From Curtobacterium sp. MCBD17_013 (GTDB lineage: Bacteria; Actinomycetota; Actinomycetes; Actinomycetales; Microbacteriaceae), in contig NZ_QKTU01000010.1 of the NCBI RefSeq assembly GCF_003234565.1, forward strand, positions 1 to 64,000: 64,000 nucleotides of DNA, read 5' to 3'. Within the stretch, counting starts at the first letter, position 1. Every line of letters begins with the position of its first letter. A program made the position numbers and the translations under genes. Below the pieces are notes generated by a model. It saw nothing but the letters and a program-made list of their open reading frames with translations. It was not told the DNA's origin and searched no databases. This document shows, piece by piece, positions 8,990 to 17,074 of this stretch.

Positions 8990-9103
8990 CCCGCGCTCGC
9001 TCCCGCTCCACAACCGGAGCCGCACCGCCCCGCTCCACAACCCCCGTCGGCCCAAGGGTCCGCCCGGCCCCCACCGTCGGCCGCTCCCCCTAGCGTCGGC
9101 CCC

Positions 9104-9385
9104 ATGCTCCACACCGAGACCGCGTACCCCGTCCCCTTCCAGCTCGAACGATCCGACAGCCCGCACCGCTACGACCTCCGGAACCGGAGCGACGAACCAC
9201 TCGACGGCCTCACCCTCACGCATCTCGGCACCGGGTACGCTCCCCCGCTCCGCATCCGCCGGCTCGATCCCGGTCAGGCACTCGGCATCGCCGTGTTCGG
9301 TGGGGCGTCGGAGGACGCCGGCGTGGTCGTCGTCCGGTGGCGCCGGCCCGACCGGCAGGAGTACCTCTGGCGGGTCGCCCTGTGA
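9104..9385 (+). CDS. Hypothetical protein, 93 aa
   Basis: A small soluble-looking protein beginning MLHTETAYPVPFQLERS, with YDLRNRSDEPLDGL and RIRRLDPGQALGIAVFG in the middle. The pattern of alternating hydrophobic residues suggests a small beta-sandwich, but no family is recognised. It is expressed apart from the exporter: TAGCGT (9091-9096) lies 7 nt before the ATG with no ribosome-binding site, suggesting a leaderless transcript. The codon pattern is strongly GC3-biased like its neighbours, supporting a real gene. It sits between the exporter operon and the convergent polymerase operon, so a role with the surface polymer is possible but unproven. Confidence 0.6.
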   Translation: MLHTETAYPVPFQLERSDSPHRYDLRNRSDEPLDGLTLTHLGTGYAPPLRIRRLDPGQALGIAVFGGASEDAGVVVVRWRRPDRQEYLWRVAL

Positions 9386-9408
9386 GGGCGCCCGGGCCGG
9401 AGCGCAGG

Positions 9409-10683
9409 TCAGGCGGTCGGCGCCGGCGCGGTGGGCGTGTCACCGCGCGCGTCATCGGCACCGCGTTCGCGCGCGACCTCGTGCCAGCGGGCGAGCAACC
9501 GCTCGACCGCGGCGTGGAACCGCGCCGTCGCCGCTCCGGGCGTCGTGTCCCCGAAGTACCGGCCAACCCAGTACCGGAGCCGCTCGGTCTGCGAGGCGTC
9601 GTGCAGCGCCGCGTCGACCCGGTCGAGCACGGCGGGGGCGTCCTCGGCGTGGAGCCAGTCCGCAGCCGTCAGGTAGCCGCCCTCGTCGACCTCGGCGTCC
9701 GGATGGACGGGCCGCGTCACGATCAACGGGCGACCGACGGCGAGCCGGTCGTAGATCATCGCGCTGATGTCCGTGATCGCGACGTCGGCGTCGGCGAGCT
9801 GCCACCCGAGCACCGGACCGTCGTCGTACACGTGGTGAGCGGCCGGATCAGCGGCGTTCGCGGCGGTGATGGCGGCGACGATGCGCTGGTGGGCCTCCCG
9901 GTAGTCGGCGTCGCGGACGCCGCTGCGAGGGTGTGGCCGGTAGACCAGCCGGTGCTGGGGCGACGCGAGCACGCGCTCGGTGAGCGCGACGCCGTGCGTG
10001 GCGATGGAGCCGTACGCGGCTGCCGACCGGTCGCCCTCCCATGTCGGCGCGTAGAGCACCACGGTGCGACCGTCGGACGGGTACGGCACCGCGCCGGCGA
10101 AGTGATCGGCCTGCGGACGTCCGATGGCGATCGTCCGGCGATCGAGGTCGTAGTCCCACAGCGCCTTCGACAGCCGGTCGCGCGCGGCGTCCCCGGCGAT
10201 CAGGGCGTAGTCGTACGCCTTGAACTGGTTCGTCGTCATGTACATCTTGTCGCTCTCGCCGTGGTTGACGAAGACGTGCCACATGCGCCCGTACCGCATC
10301 ATCTGGAAGTTCCGGGCGTTCTGGTTGACGTACAGGACGATGCGGGGGCGCTGTTCGTCCACGAACCGCTCGAGGTCGACCACTTGCCGCGCGTACACGA
10401 CCGGCACGGGCGCCTCCTCGAGCAGACTCAGCATGGTGCCGGGCGACCGCGCGATGATCGCCACCGGGTGCTCCTTGGCGAGCTTGGCCAGCGGCGCGTA
10501 CCACTGCCGGATCTGGTACATGTTCACGGGTCCGTCGGCGAAGTACACGGCGATCTCGATCGAGCGGGGATCCGGGACGTCGACGGACGGGAGCCGTCGG
10601 TCGAGTTCGCGGCGGTTGCGGCGCGAGCGCACGAGGCGGGTGACCAGCCGGCGCGCGGTGCGGACGTCACGGAGGATCGGCAA
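9409..10683 (-). CDS. CDP-glycerol:glycerophosphate glycerophosphotransferase-like polymerase
   Basis: A 424-residue protein of the CDP-glycerol glycerophosphotransferase (TagB/TagF) superfamily. Recognisable pieces are HVFVNHGESDKMYMTTNQ (the His-Gly motif of the family), VVLYAPTWEGDRS, LVYRPHPRSG and DADVAITDISAMIYDRLAVGRPLIV, the C-terminal nucleotide-binding block. Such enzymes add polyol phosphates to teichoic-acid-like polymers at the membrane; the substrate here is inferred only from family. The TTG start at 10683 has a strong GGAAGGAGGG site. It is the last gene of a minus-strand operon (GT2, CDP-alcohol transferase, GT2, then this), 45 bp after the previous stop. Confidence 0.85.
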   Translation of the reverse strand: MPILRDVRTARRLVTRLVRSRRNRRELDRRLPSVDVPDPRSIEIAVYFADGPVNMYQIRQWYAPLAKLAKEHPVAIIARSPGTMLSLLEEAPVPVVYARQVVDLERFVDEQRPRIVLYVNQNARNFQMMRYGRMWHVFVNHGESDKMYMTTNQFKAYDYALIAGDAARDRLSKALWDYDLDRRTIAIGRPQADHFAGAVPYPSDGRTVVLYAPTWEGDRSAAAYGSIATHGVALTERVLASPQHRLVYRPHPRSGVRDADYREAHQRIVAAITAANAADPAAHHVYDDGPVLGWQLADADVAITDISAMIYDRLAVGRPLIVTRPVHPDAEVDEGGYLTAADWLHAEDAPAVLDRVDAALHDASQTERLRYWVGRYFGDTTPGAATARFHAAVERLLARWHEVARERGADDARGDTPTAPAPTA

Positions 10684-10728
10684 CGGTCCCTCCTTCCGGC
10701 CGTCCTGGGACGACCACTTCGATCTGGG

Positions 10729-11640
10729 CTAGACGACGGGCGGCCGACCGGCGGCGGTCATGCGCGCGATGGTGATGAGGCCGAGGGGTCGGCGGGGGCC
10801 GCAGTCGGTGGACCAGCCCTCGCGGAGACCGGCGAACCACACGAGCAGTCGTCGCGGGTGTCGACGCCACCGGATCAGCTGGACGAGGGCCCAGCTCGCC
10901 ACGTACACCGGCTGCAGCACCGCCGGCAGGTTCCGGCGGGCGAGCCACACCCGGTTCCGGGCGTTGAGCCGGTAGTACTCGCGGTGCCGAGCCGGGTCGA
11001 TCGCGGGGTGGTTCGCGACGAGGTCCCCCGCGTACCAGGCACGCCGACCGACGCCCCAGACGCGCCAGGCGAGCTCGATGCCCTCGTGCGCGTAGAAGTA
11101 CACGTCCCCCCAGCCGCCCGTGGCGCGGAACACCTCGAACGGCAACATCGTCGCGCCCTCCCACACGCTGAACACCGGACCGGACCGCCGCGGGTCGCCC
11201 TTGCGGATCCGGGGCACCCAGCGGCGGGGGTTGGATGCCCCGCTCGGGTCGACGACCCGCGGCTGGATGAGTCCGAGCGTCGGATCTCCCTCGAAGGCAC
11301 GCACGGCGTCCGCGAGGAACGACGGGGACGGGATCGCGGCGTCGTCGTCGAGGAAGAACACGTAGTCGCCCTCCACTACGGCTGCTCCGGCGTTCCGGCC
11401 CGCGGGGATCCCGACGTTCTCGGCGAGCGCGAGCGGTCGGACGCCCTCGGGCAGGCCGGTGGGGGTCCAGCCGTTGCCGACACACACGACGTCGAGCTCG
11501 ACGCGCTCCTGTGCGAGCACGGACTCGAGCCCGCGCCGGAGGTCGTCCGGACGCGTGCCCTGTGTGAGGCTCACCACCGCGACCCGTGGACGGTCACGAT
11601 GCGGCACCGCTCGGCGGCGCAGGGTCCCGGGCCCGGTCAC
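10729..11640 (-). CDS. Glycosyltransferase family 2
   Basis: A 303-residue GT-A fold glycosyltransferase. RPRVAVVSLTQGTRPDDLR opens the nucleotide-binding domain, GIPAGRNAGAAV and DYVFFLDDDAAIPSP carry the acidic metal-binding motif, and the acceptor side includes GWGDVYFYAHEGIELAWRV. C-terminal basic and hydrophobic stretches (VQLIRWRRHPRRLLVW) suggest membrane association. The start is the GTG at 11640, which overlaps the stop of the upstream CDP-alcohol transferase (GTGA); longer in-frame starts would lie inside that gene. It probably adds a sugar to the lipid-linked surface polymer or its linkage unit. Confidence 0.88.
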   Translation of the reverse strand: MTGPGTLRRRAVPHRDRPRVAVVSLTQGTRPDDLRRGLESVLAQERVELDVVCVGNGWTPTGLPEGVRPLALAENVGIPAGRNAGAAVVEGDYVFFLDDDAAIPSPSFLADAVRAFEGDPTLGLIQPRVVDPSGASNPRRWVPRIRKGDPRRSGPVFSVWEGATMLPFEVFRATGGWGDVYFYAHEGIELAWRVWGVGRRAWYAGDLVANHPAIDPARHREYYRLNARNRVWLARRNLPAVLQPVYVASWALVQLIRWRRHPRRLLVWFAGLREGWSTDCGPRRPLGLITIARMTAAGRPPVV

Positions 11641-12530
11641 GCCCGCACCCGCTTCGAGGCGATGATCGCGAGGAAGTGCCCGGCGAGCGCCAGGACCGAC
11701 AGCGGCAGGAGCGCCCCGACGAGGATCCGGTCCGCCAGCGGGTGCCCCATGACGAGCCCGAGGAGCGCGAACACGAACGCGAGGATGGTGAGCTCGACGG
11801 AGTGGTACAGCCGGTGGAACGGCAGGAACCGCGCGACCTGGCGGAGGGACGCGAGGCGACGGCCGCTCGGCACCGTCGTGTGGTCGCGGCGGTCGACCAG
11901 TCGATCCAGCCCCGCGTTCGCCCGCGCCACGTGCACCATGTCGTTGAGCGCCTTGTTGAGCACGATCACGAGCGCCAGTGCGAACCCGATCGTCGTCCAC
12001 GCGTAGTCGCCGCCGTGCACGGGCCAGGTCGCGGCTCGGACGCCGAGCGCAGCCGGGATCAGGCCCTCAGTCGTGTAGTGCCCGACCTTGTCGAGGAACA
12101 CCCCCGCGGGCGACCGGGTCCCCCGCCACCGGGCGACCTCACCGTCGGAGCAGTCGACGAGCATCTGGAGTTGTCCGAGCACGAGCGCGAGCGCGGCCCC
12201 GAGGAGTCCGGGCACGAGCAACGCGGCCGCCGTGCTCCAGCCGACGAGGATCATGACGCCCGTCACCTGGTTCGCGCTGATCCGGGTGCGCAGCAGGAAC
12301 CAGGTCAGGTACGGGGAGACGTCGCGCAGGTACAGCGACGCCGTCCAGTGTTCCGCATTCGCACGTGAGCGGACCTCGTCGGGCTGCGTCACCGCGCGGA
12401 GCTCGGCGATGGACCGCGGCCGGTCGTACGCGTGCTCGACGTGGTCGCCGAAGGGGCGGTCCTGGGGCAGCGACTCGTCGTCCGCTCCCGACTCGCCCGG
12501 GACGTGCTCGGGGATCTGGTCGTCGGTCAT
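11637..12530 (-). CDS. CDP-alcohol phosphatidyltransferase family membrane protein with variant catalytic motif
   Basis: A 297-residue membrane protein. After a ~60-residue polar N-terminus come about six helices. The CDP-alcohol phosphotransferase signature is present at residues 126-151 as D126-x2-D129-G-x2-A-R134-x8-G143-x3-D147-x3-H151, so the fourth, usually catalytic, Asp is His. The enzyme class transfers a phospho-alcohol from CDP-alcohol to an acceptor; the real substrate is unknown. A textbook GGGAGGTGAC site precedes the ATG. The start follows the upstream glycosyltransferase stop almost directly, and its stop overlaps the next gene's GTG. Central gene of the polymer operon. Confidence 0.88.
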   Translation of the reverse strand: MTDDQIPEHVPGESGADDESLPQDRPFGDHVEHAYDRPRSIAELRAVTQPDEVRSRANAEHWTASLYLRDVSPYLTWFLLRTRISANQVTGVMILVGWSTAAALLVPGLLGAALALVLGQLQMLVDCSDGEVARWRGTRSPAGVFLDKVGHYTTEGLIPAALGVRAATWPVHGGDYAWTTIGFALALVIVLNKALNDMVHVARANAGLDRLVDRRDHTTVPSGRRLASLRQVARFLPFHRLYHSVELTILAFVFALLGLVMGHPLADRILVGALLPLSVLALAGHFLAIIASKRVRA

Positions 12531-12531
12531 G

Positions 12532-13575
12532 TCACCTCCCGGTGTGGGTCGTGAGTTCGGAGGTGCGGGCGAGGAACCCGAGGACGAACCCGATCCCCCA
12601 CCCGATGTGGATGCACGGCAGCACGACGACGAGCCACGCCCGCGTCACCGGGTCACTGCGGCGTGCGACGACCGATGCACCGACCACCACGAACGCCAGG
12701 TACGCGCCCGGGACGACGAACCCGAGCATCGCCCAGGAGAGGGCCGACCGGAGGATCGCCCCGACGACGCCGACGATGCCGGCGATGACACCGCCGGACA
12801 CCGCCACGACCATGACCGGGGGGACGAAGTACCGCAGACCGTTGCCCGTCGGGAAGCGCCGTGCGAGCTCGCCGCGCCACAGACCGGTCGCCACGAACTG
12901 CCGCACGAGGCGACGCAGGCTCGGCCGGGGCCGGTACGTCACCACGAGTTCGGGGGTGAACCACACCGTCCCGCCCGTCATCCGCAGACGACGGTTCAGC
13001 TCCCAGTCCTGGCCGCGCTTGATGCCCTCGTCGAACAGACCGACCTCGACGAGCCGCTCGCGTCGGAACACGCCGAGGTACGCGGTCTCGGCCGGACCGG
13101 CCTGACCGCCCACGTGGTGCGGGGTGCCACCGAGCCCGACCCGGCTGCCGTACGCGAGCGCGACCGCGCGCTCGAACGGGGTGCGTCCCTCGGCCCGCAT
13201 GATGCCGCCGACGTTGTCGGCGCCGGACTCGAGCAGCACGCGGACCGCGACCCGCGTGTACTCCGGCGGCAGCACCGAGTGGGCGTCGACGCGGACGACG
13301 ACCGGGTGCACCGAATGCCGGATGGCGACGTTGAGCCCCGCGGGCGTGGAGCCGACCGGGTTCGGGACGGCGCGGATGCGGGGATCGGCGCGGCTCATCT
13401 CCTCGACCAGCTCGTTGGTGCCGTCGATGGAGGGGCCGAGCGCCAGGATGATCTCGATCGGTCCGTCGTAGTCCTGGTCGAGCAGGCTCCCGACCGCCGC
13501 ACGGACCTCGGTGACCTCGTTGAGGACCGGCATCACGTACGAGACCCCCGGCAGGGGCTGGCCGTCTGGCTGCAT
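12532..13575 (-). CDS. Glycosyltransferase family 2, succinoglycan-type with C-terminal membrane segments
   Basis: A 347-residue protein. The N-terminal GT2 domain begins VSYVMPVLNEVTEVRAAV, has HPVVVRVDAHSVLP as the acidic metal motif and KRGQDWELNRRLRMTGG as the ED-W/acceptor motif. The last ~110 residues contain three hydrophobic segments (VMVVAVSGGVIAGIVGVVGA and following), placing the enzyme at the membrane. The ATG at 13575 is favoured because the conserved fold starts close behind it; a GTG 45 bp upstream is possible. TAGGCT on the minus strand at 13653-13648 is a likely -10, giving a ~65-nt leader. First gene of the four-gene polymer operon. Confidence 0.86.
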   Translation of the reverse strand: MQPDGQPLPGVSYVMPVLNEVTEVRAAVGSLLDQDYDGPIEIILALGPSIDGTNELVEEMSRADPRIRAVPNPVGSTPAGLNVAIRHSVHPVVVRVDAHSVLPPEYTRVAVRVLLESGADNVGGIMRAEGRTPFERAVALAYGSRVGLGGTPHHVGGQAGPAETAYLGVFRRERLVEVGLFDEGIKRGQDWELNRRLRMTGGTVWFTPELVVTYRPRPSLRRLVRQFVATGLWRGELARRFPTGNGLRYFVPPVMVVAVSGGVIAGIVGVVGAILRSALSWAMLGFVVPGAYLAFVVVGASVVARRSDPVTRAWLVVVLPCIHIGWGIGFVLGFLARTSELTTHTGR

Positions 13576-13693
13576 TCGATCAGTACCTCGTGGTCCTCGC
13601 GGAACGGAGCCGTGGCCCACCGGGGACCGCCCCGTAGAGCGTGCACGAGCCTAGCAGCGCCGTCGACCGCGCCCCTGCGCCCGGCCGGGATGG

Positions 13694-13736
13694 CGGGAGG
13701 CCCGGCCCACCTCGTCGAGGTGGGCCGGGCCTCCCG
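13694..13736. terminator. 43-bp perfect palindrome, probable terminator of the HtrA-like gene
   Basis: Arms 13694-13713 and 13717-13736 are exactly complementary over 20 bp with a 3-nt loop. It starts and ends with CGGGAGGCCCG, the dispersed element described in the findings. It lies just after the stop of the HtrA-like gene on the minus strand and upstream of the glycosyltransferase operon. No T-tract follows, as is common in high-GC actinobacteria. Confidence 0.8.
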
Positions 13737-13751
13737 GTCGGCCGCCCGGCG

Positions 13752-15578
13752 TCAGCTGGCCTTGTAGGTGCCCAGCGTGACGTCGGCGGTGTGGCTCTGC
13801 CCGTTCCGGACGTACGTGACCGTGGTCTTCGCACCGCCCGCGAGGTACCGCACCTGTGCGGTGAGGTCGGTACCGTCGGTGACCTGGACACCACCGAGCG
13901 CCGTCACGACGTCGCCCTTCTGCAGCCCGGCCGACGCCGCGGCGCCACCGCTCGTCACCGACTTGATGACCGCGCCCACCTGCGTGGCGCTCGTGTCGTC
14001 GGTCGCGTCGCCGACCGTGGCGCCGAGGAGACCGTGGCTGGCGGAACCGCTGTCGATGATCTCGCCCGCGACGCGCTTGGCGAGGTTCGCCGGGATGGCG
14101 AAGCCGACACCGATGCTGCCCGACTGGGAGTCGGACGACGACGAGGAGCTGCCCGCGCTCGCGATCGCGACGTTGATCCCGATGAGACGCCCCTTGGAGT
14201 CGAGCAGCGCACCACCCGAGTTGCCCGGGTTGATCGCCGCGTCGGTCTGGATCACGGGCAGCGACACGACGTCCGACGTGGACGCGCTGCCGTTGTCGCC
14301 GTTGCCCCAGAAGTCGTACGGGCCCTGGCCGTTGTTGCCGCCGCCGTCGTTCGAGTCACCGGAACCGCTGCTCGGCGCGCTCGACGTGACCTGGATGCTC
14401 CGGTTCAGGGTCGAGACGATGCCGTCGGTGACGGTGTTCGACAGCCCGAGCGGCGCGCCGATCGCCACGGCGGTGTCGCCGACGTTGAGCTTCTCCGAGT
14501 TGGCGAAGTCCATCGGGGTCAGGCCGCTCGCGTCGATCTTGACGACCGCCAGGTCGACCGTGGGGTCGGTGCCGACGAGCGTGCCCTTGTAGATCTTGCC
14601 GTCCGAGGTCGTGACCTGGATCGTGCCCTTCGAGCTGTCGCCGTCGAGCGTCACCACGTGGGTGTTCGTGACGATGTAGCCGTCCTTGTCGAGCACGACG
14701 CCGGATCCGGTGCCGGCCTCGCCGCCCGCGGTCACGTTGATGGTGACGACCGAGGGCGTGGCCTTCGCCGCGACCGCGGTGACCACGGTCGCGGAGTTGT
14801 AGTCGTTCACCGTGAGGTGCCCGTTCGAGGTGGTGCCCGACGAGGTCGTCGTGGTCGTCCCGCCGTCGCGGTCGGCCACCGCCCATACGGTGGCCCCGCC
14901 CAGCCCGCCGATGACCGCGCCGATGACGAGCATCCCGATGAGCGGCAACGCGCCACGACGTCGGGCGTTGCGCGGCTGACCACTGTCGCCGCCCTCGAAG
15001 TACGTCCCGTTCCGCCGGTCGGCGCCGTCCACGTCGCCGAAGGCGCTCGTCGGCGCCTGCGAGGAACCCGGAGCGGTGGTCTGGTGCGCACCCGGTCCGT
15101 AGCCGATCGGGTGTCCGTACTGGTCGGTCGCTCCCTGGCCGCCGGCGGACGGAACGCCGTACGCCGAGCCGCCGTGCGACTGCCCGTAGGGCGACTGCTG
15201 GCCGTACTGGCCGCCCTCCTGGTGGCTCTGACCGTACTGACCGTACTGGCCGCTGTCCTGGCCCTGCTGGCCGTACTGGCCGCTGTCCTGCCCCTGCTGG
15301 CCGTACTGCCCCTGACCGTACTGCCCCTGCTGGCCGTACTGCCCCTGGCCGCCGCCGTACTGCCCGGAGTGGCCCTGATCGCCGTAGCGACCCTGCTCGC
15401 CCGAGGCGCCCTGGCCGCCCGCGTCGCGGGGGTAGGGGGCCGTGAAGCGATCGGTCTGCTGCGCGTCCTGCGCTCGACCGTCGGAGCCGTACCCCGGCAG
15501 TCGCTCGCCGTACCGCGGCTGGTCCGCGTCCCCCGTGTCGGCCCCGGTCGTGCGGGCCTCGTCGTCGTCGGCCGTCAT
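13752..15578 (-). CDS. HtrA/DegP-like trypsin-family serine protease with PDZ domain
   Basis: A 608-residue membrane-anchored protease. Residues 1-205 are cytoplasmic and low-complexity, with a YGQ-rich repeat stretch at about 64-136 (units such as GQYGQQGQDS). One membrane helix follows at about 210-235. The outer part is a chymotrypsin-fold domain with an intact triad: His307 in VTNTHVV, Asp342 in PTVDLAVVK and Ser454 in NPGNSGGALLD. A PDZ domain occupies about 515-605. It probably performs cell-envelope protein quality control. The ATG at 15578 has GGAG at good spacing (ACTGGAGCACGCCG). In mycobacteria htrA sits beside sigE and tatB, whereas here it is about 30 kb from tatB. Confidence 0.92.
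   Translation of the reverse strand: MTADDDEARTTGADTGDADQPRYGERLPGYGSDGRAQDAQQTDRFTAPYPRDAGGQGASGEQGRYGDQGHSGQYGGGQGQYGQQGQYGQGQYGQQGQDSGQYGQQGQDSGQYGQYGQSHQEGGQYGQQSPYGQSHGGSAYGVPSAGGQGATDQYGHPIGYGPGAHQTTAPGSSQAPTSAFGDVDGADRRNGTYFEGGDSGQPRNARRRGALPLIGMLVIGAVIGGLGGATVWAVADRDGGTTTTTSSGTTSNGHLTVNDYNSATVVTAVAAKATPSVVTINVTAGGEAGTGSGVVLDKDGYIVTNTHVVTLDGDSSKGTIQVTTSDGKIYKGTLVGTDPTVDLAVVKIDASGLTPMDFANSEKLNVGDTAVAIGAPLGLSNTVTDGIVSTLNRSIQVTSSAPSSGSGDSNDGGGNNGQGPYDFWGNGDNGSASTSDVVSLPVIQTDAAINPGNSGGALLDSKGRLIGINVAIASAGSSSSSSDSQSGSIGVGFAIPANLAKRVAGEIIDSGSASHGLLGATVGDATDDTSATQVGAVIKSVTSGGAAASAGLQKGDVVTALGGVQVTDGTDLTAQVRYLAGGAKTTVTYVRNGQSHTADVTLGTYKAS
15180..15400. repeat. In-frame YGQ-coding tandem repeats in the HtrA-like gene
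   Basis: Imperfect repeats of GGCCGTACTG/CTGCCC-type units encode about eleven YGQ or QYGQ blocks on the minus strand, including two near-identical 30-bp copies encoding DSGQYGQQGQ. The region is likely to vary in copy number between strains by slippage or recombination. Confidence 0.7.
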
Positions 15579-15868
15579 CGGCGTGCTCCAGTTCTCATCG
15601 CGGTCGGCTCGTCGGCGCCCCGCTCCATGGCGGCCGCTCGACGGTCGTCGTTCCCGGTCGGGGTGGTGTCGGTCATGCTCGGCGTGCTCCCTTCCAGCGC
15701 AGAGCAGTCTCGCCCACCCACCTGAACGGTCGTCCTGCCACCCCTGGCAGGACCCTAGGTCGAGCATAAGCACCACCTGAACGTCGTGGTCGTCACGCCC
15801 GGACACATCGGTCGCCGGGTGCGCCCCGGCCGTTAGGTTGGACCAACCAGCCCAGAGACGGGAGCAGC
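15579..15868. promoter_or_regulatory. Divergent HtrA/aminotransferase region with operator-like repeats
   Basis: A 290-bp region. Two exact direct copies of CCACCTGAACG lie at 15718-15728 and 15773-15783, 55 bp apart, and flank a perfect 9-bp inverted repeat (15732-15740 with 15745-15753, loop CCCC). On the minus strand TATGCT (15768-15763) is a good -10 for the HtrA-like gene, which would put the inverted repeat at the very start of a leader of about 180 nt. On the plus strand TAGGTT at about 15834-15839 could serve the aminotransferase. Repeats around a promoter of an envelope protease suggest regulation. Confidence 0.5.
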
Positions 15869-17074
15869 ATGCGAACCACCGGACCCTGGCTCCGCGCCGC
15901 CGAGGGAGCGATGCTGCTCGCCCCGGACGGACGACCCGCCCCGACCGTGCTCGCCGAGATGAGCGCGCTCGCGGCGGCCACCGGCGCCATCAACCTGGGC
16001 CAGGGGTTCCCGGACCAGGACGGGCCTGCCGCGGTGGTCGAGGCCGCGGCCGCCGCCGTGCTCGCCGGGGTCAACCAGTACCCGCCGGGCCGCGGCATCC
16101 CGGACCTCCGCGCCGCCATCGCCGAGCACCAGCGGCGGTTCCACGGGATCGACCTCGACCCGGAGCGCGAGGTCCTCGTGACGGCCGGGGCGACCGAGGC
16201 GCTCGCGGCCACCCTGCTCGCCCTCGTCGACACCGGGGACGAGGTCGTCACCTTCGAGCCGTTCTACGACGCGTACGGCGCACTCATCCGCCTCGCGGGC
16301 GGGACGCACGTCACCGTCCCCCTGGTCGCACCGGACTTCCTGCCCGACGAGGCCGCACTCCGCGCCGCGGTCACCGACCGGACCCGGGTGATCCTCGTCA
16401 ACACGCCGCACAACCCCACCGGTCGGGTCCTGCCGCGCGAGGTCCTCGCGACCATCGTGGAACTCGCCGAGCGGCACGACGCGGTGATCCTCACCGACGA
16501 GGTCTACGAGCACCTCACGTTCGGCGTCCCGCACGTCCCCATCGCGACCCTGCCCGGCGCCTGGGAACGCACCGTCACGGTCTCGAGCGCCGGCAAGACC
16601 TTCAGCACCACCGGGTGGAAGATCGGCTGGTTGAGCGGCCCGGCCGCGCTCGTGGAGGCGGCGCTCGCGGTCAAGCAGTTCCTCACCTTCGTGAACGGCG
16701 CGCCGTTCCAACCCGCGGTGGCGGTCGGCCTCCGGTTGCCGGACGCCGTGTTCCAGGGTGTGGCCGACGACCTGCGCGTCAAGCGCGACCTGCTGGCGGC
16801 CGGCCTCACCGCCGCCGGCTTCGACGTCATGCTGCCGGACGCCACGTACTTCGTCATCGCGGACGCGGCCCCCCTCGGCGCTCCGGACGCCCGCGCGCTC
16901 TGCCTGGACCTCCCGCGCCTCGCCGGGGTCGTCGGAGTTCCCGTGACCGCATTCGTCCGACCCGACCACGCGGCCGGCTACCGCTCCCTCGTCCGCTTCG
17001 CCTTCTGCAAGCGCCGCGAGGTGCTCGAGGAGGCCGCCGGCCGGCTCGCGGCACTCCGCGCTACCGCGGTGTGA
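15869..17074 (+). CDS. Pyridoxal-phosphate aminotransferase, class I/II (methionine/kynurenine type)
   Basis: A 401-residue fold-type I aminotransferase. INLGQGFPDQDGP near the N-terminus, GVNQYPPGRGIPDLR, VNTPHNPTGRVL, ILTDEVYEHL and the PLP-lysine motif SSAGKTFSTTGWKIGW (Lys243) identify the kynurenine-oxoglutarate/methionine aminotransferase branch. These enzymes transaminate methionine, glutamine or aromatic amino acids. The neighbouring convergent gene encodes a nitrilase-family amidase; in the glutaminase II (omega-amidase) route such a pair turns alpha-keto acid amides into dicarboxylates, so a joint role in methionine salvage/glutamine transamination is plausible. The ATG follows GGGAGCAGC. 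The two genes' 3' ends overlap by 14 bp. Confidence 0.88.
   Translation: MRTTGPWLRAAEGAMLLAPDGRPAPTVLAEMSALAAATGAINLGQGFPDQDGPAAVVEAAAAAVLAGVNQYPPGRGIPDLRAAIAEHQRRFHGIDLDPEREVLVTAGATEALAATLLALVDTGDEVVTFEPFYDAYGALIRLAGGTHVTVPLVAPDFLPDEAALRAAVTDRTRVILVNTPHNPTGRVLPREVLATIVELAERHDAVILTDEVYEHLTFGVPHVPIATLPGAWERTVTVSSAGKTFSTTGWKIGWLSGPAALVEAALAVKQFLTFVNGAPFQPAVAVGLRLPDAVFQGVADDLRVKRDLLAAGLTAAGFDVMLPDATYFVIADAAPLGAPDARALCLDLPRLAGVVGVPVTAFVRPDHAAGYRSLVRFAFCKRREVLEEAAGRLAALRATAV

Noticed and set aside
9337-12006. An 889-codon open frame on the plus strand
   Set aside because: It is antisense to three confidently identified surface-polymer genes, has no family-like sequence and shows the Arg/Gly/Val-rich composition of high-GC shadow frames.
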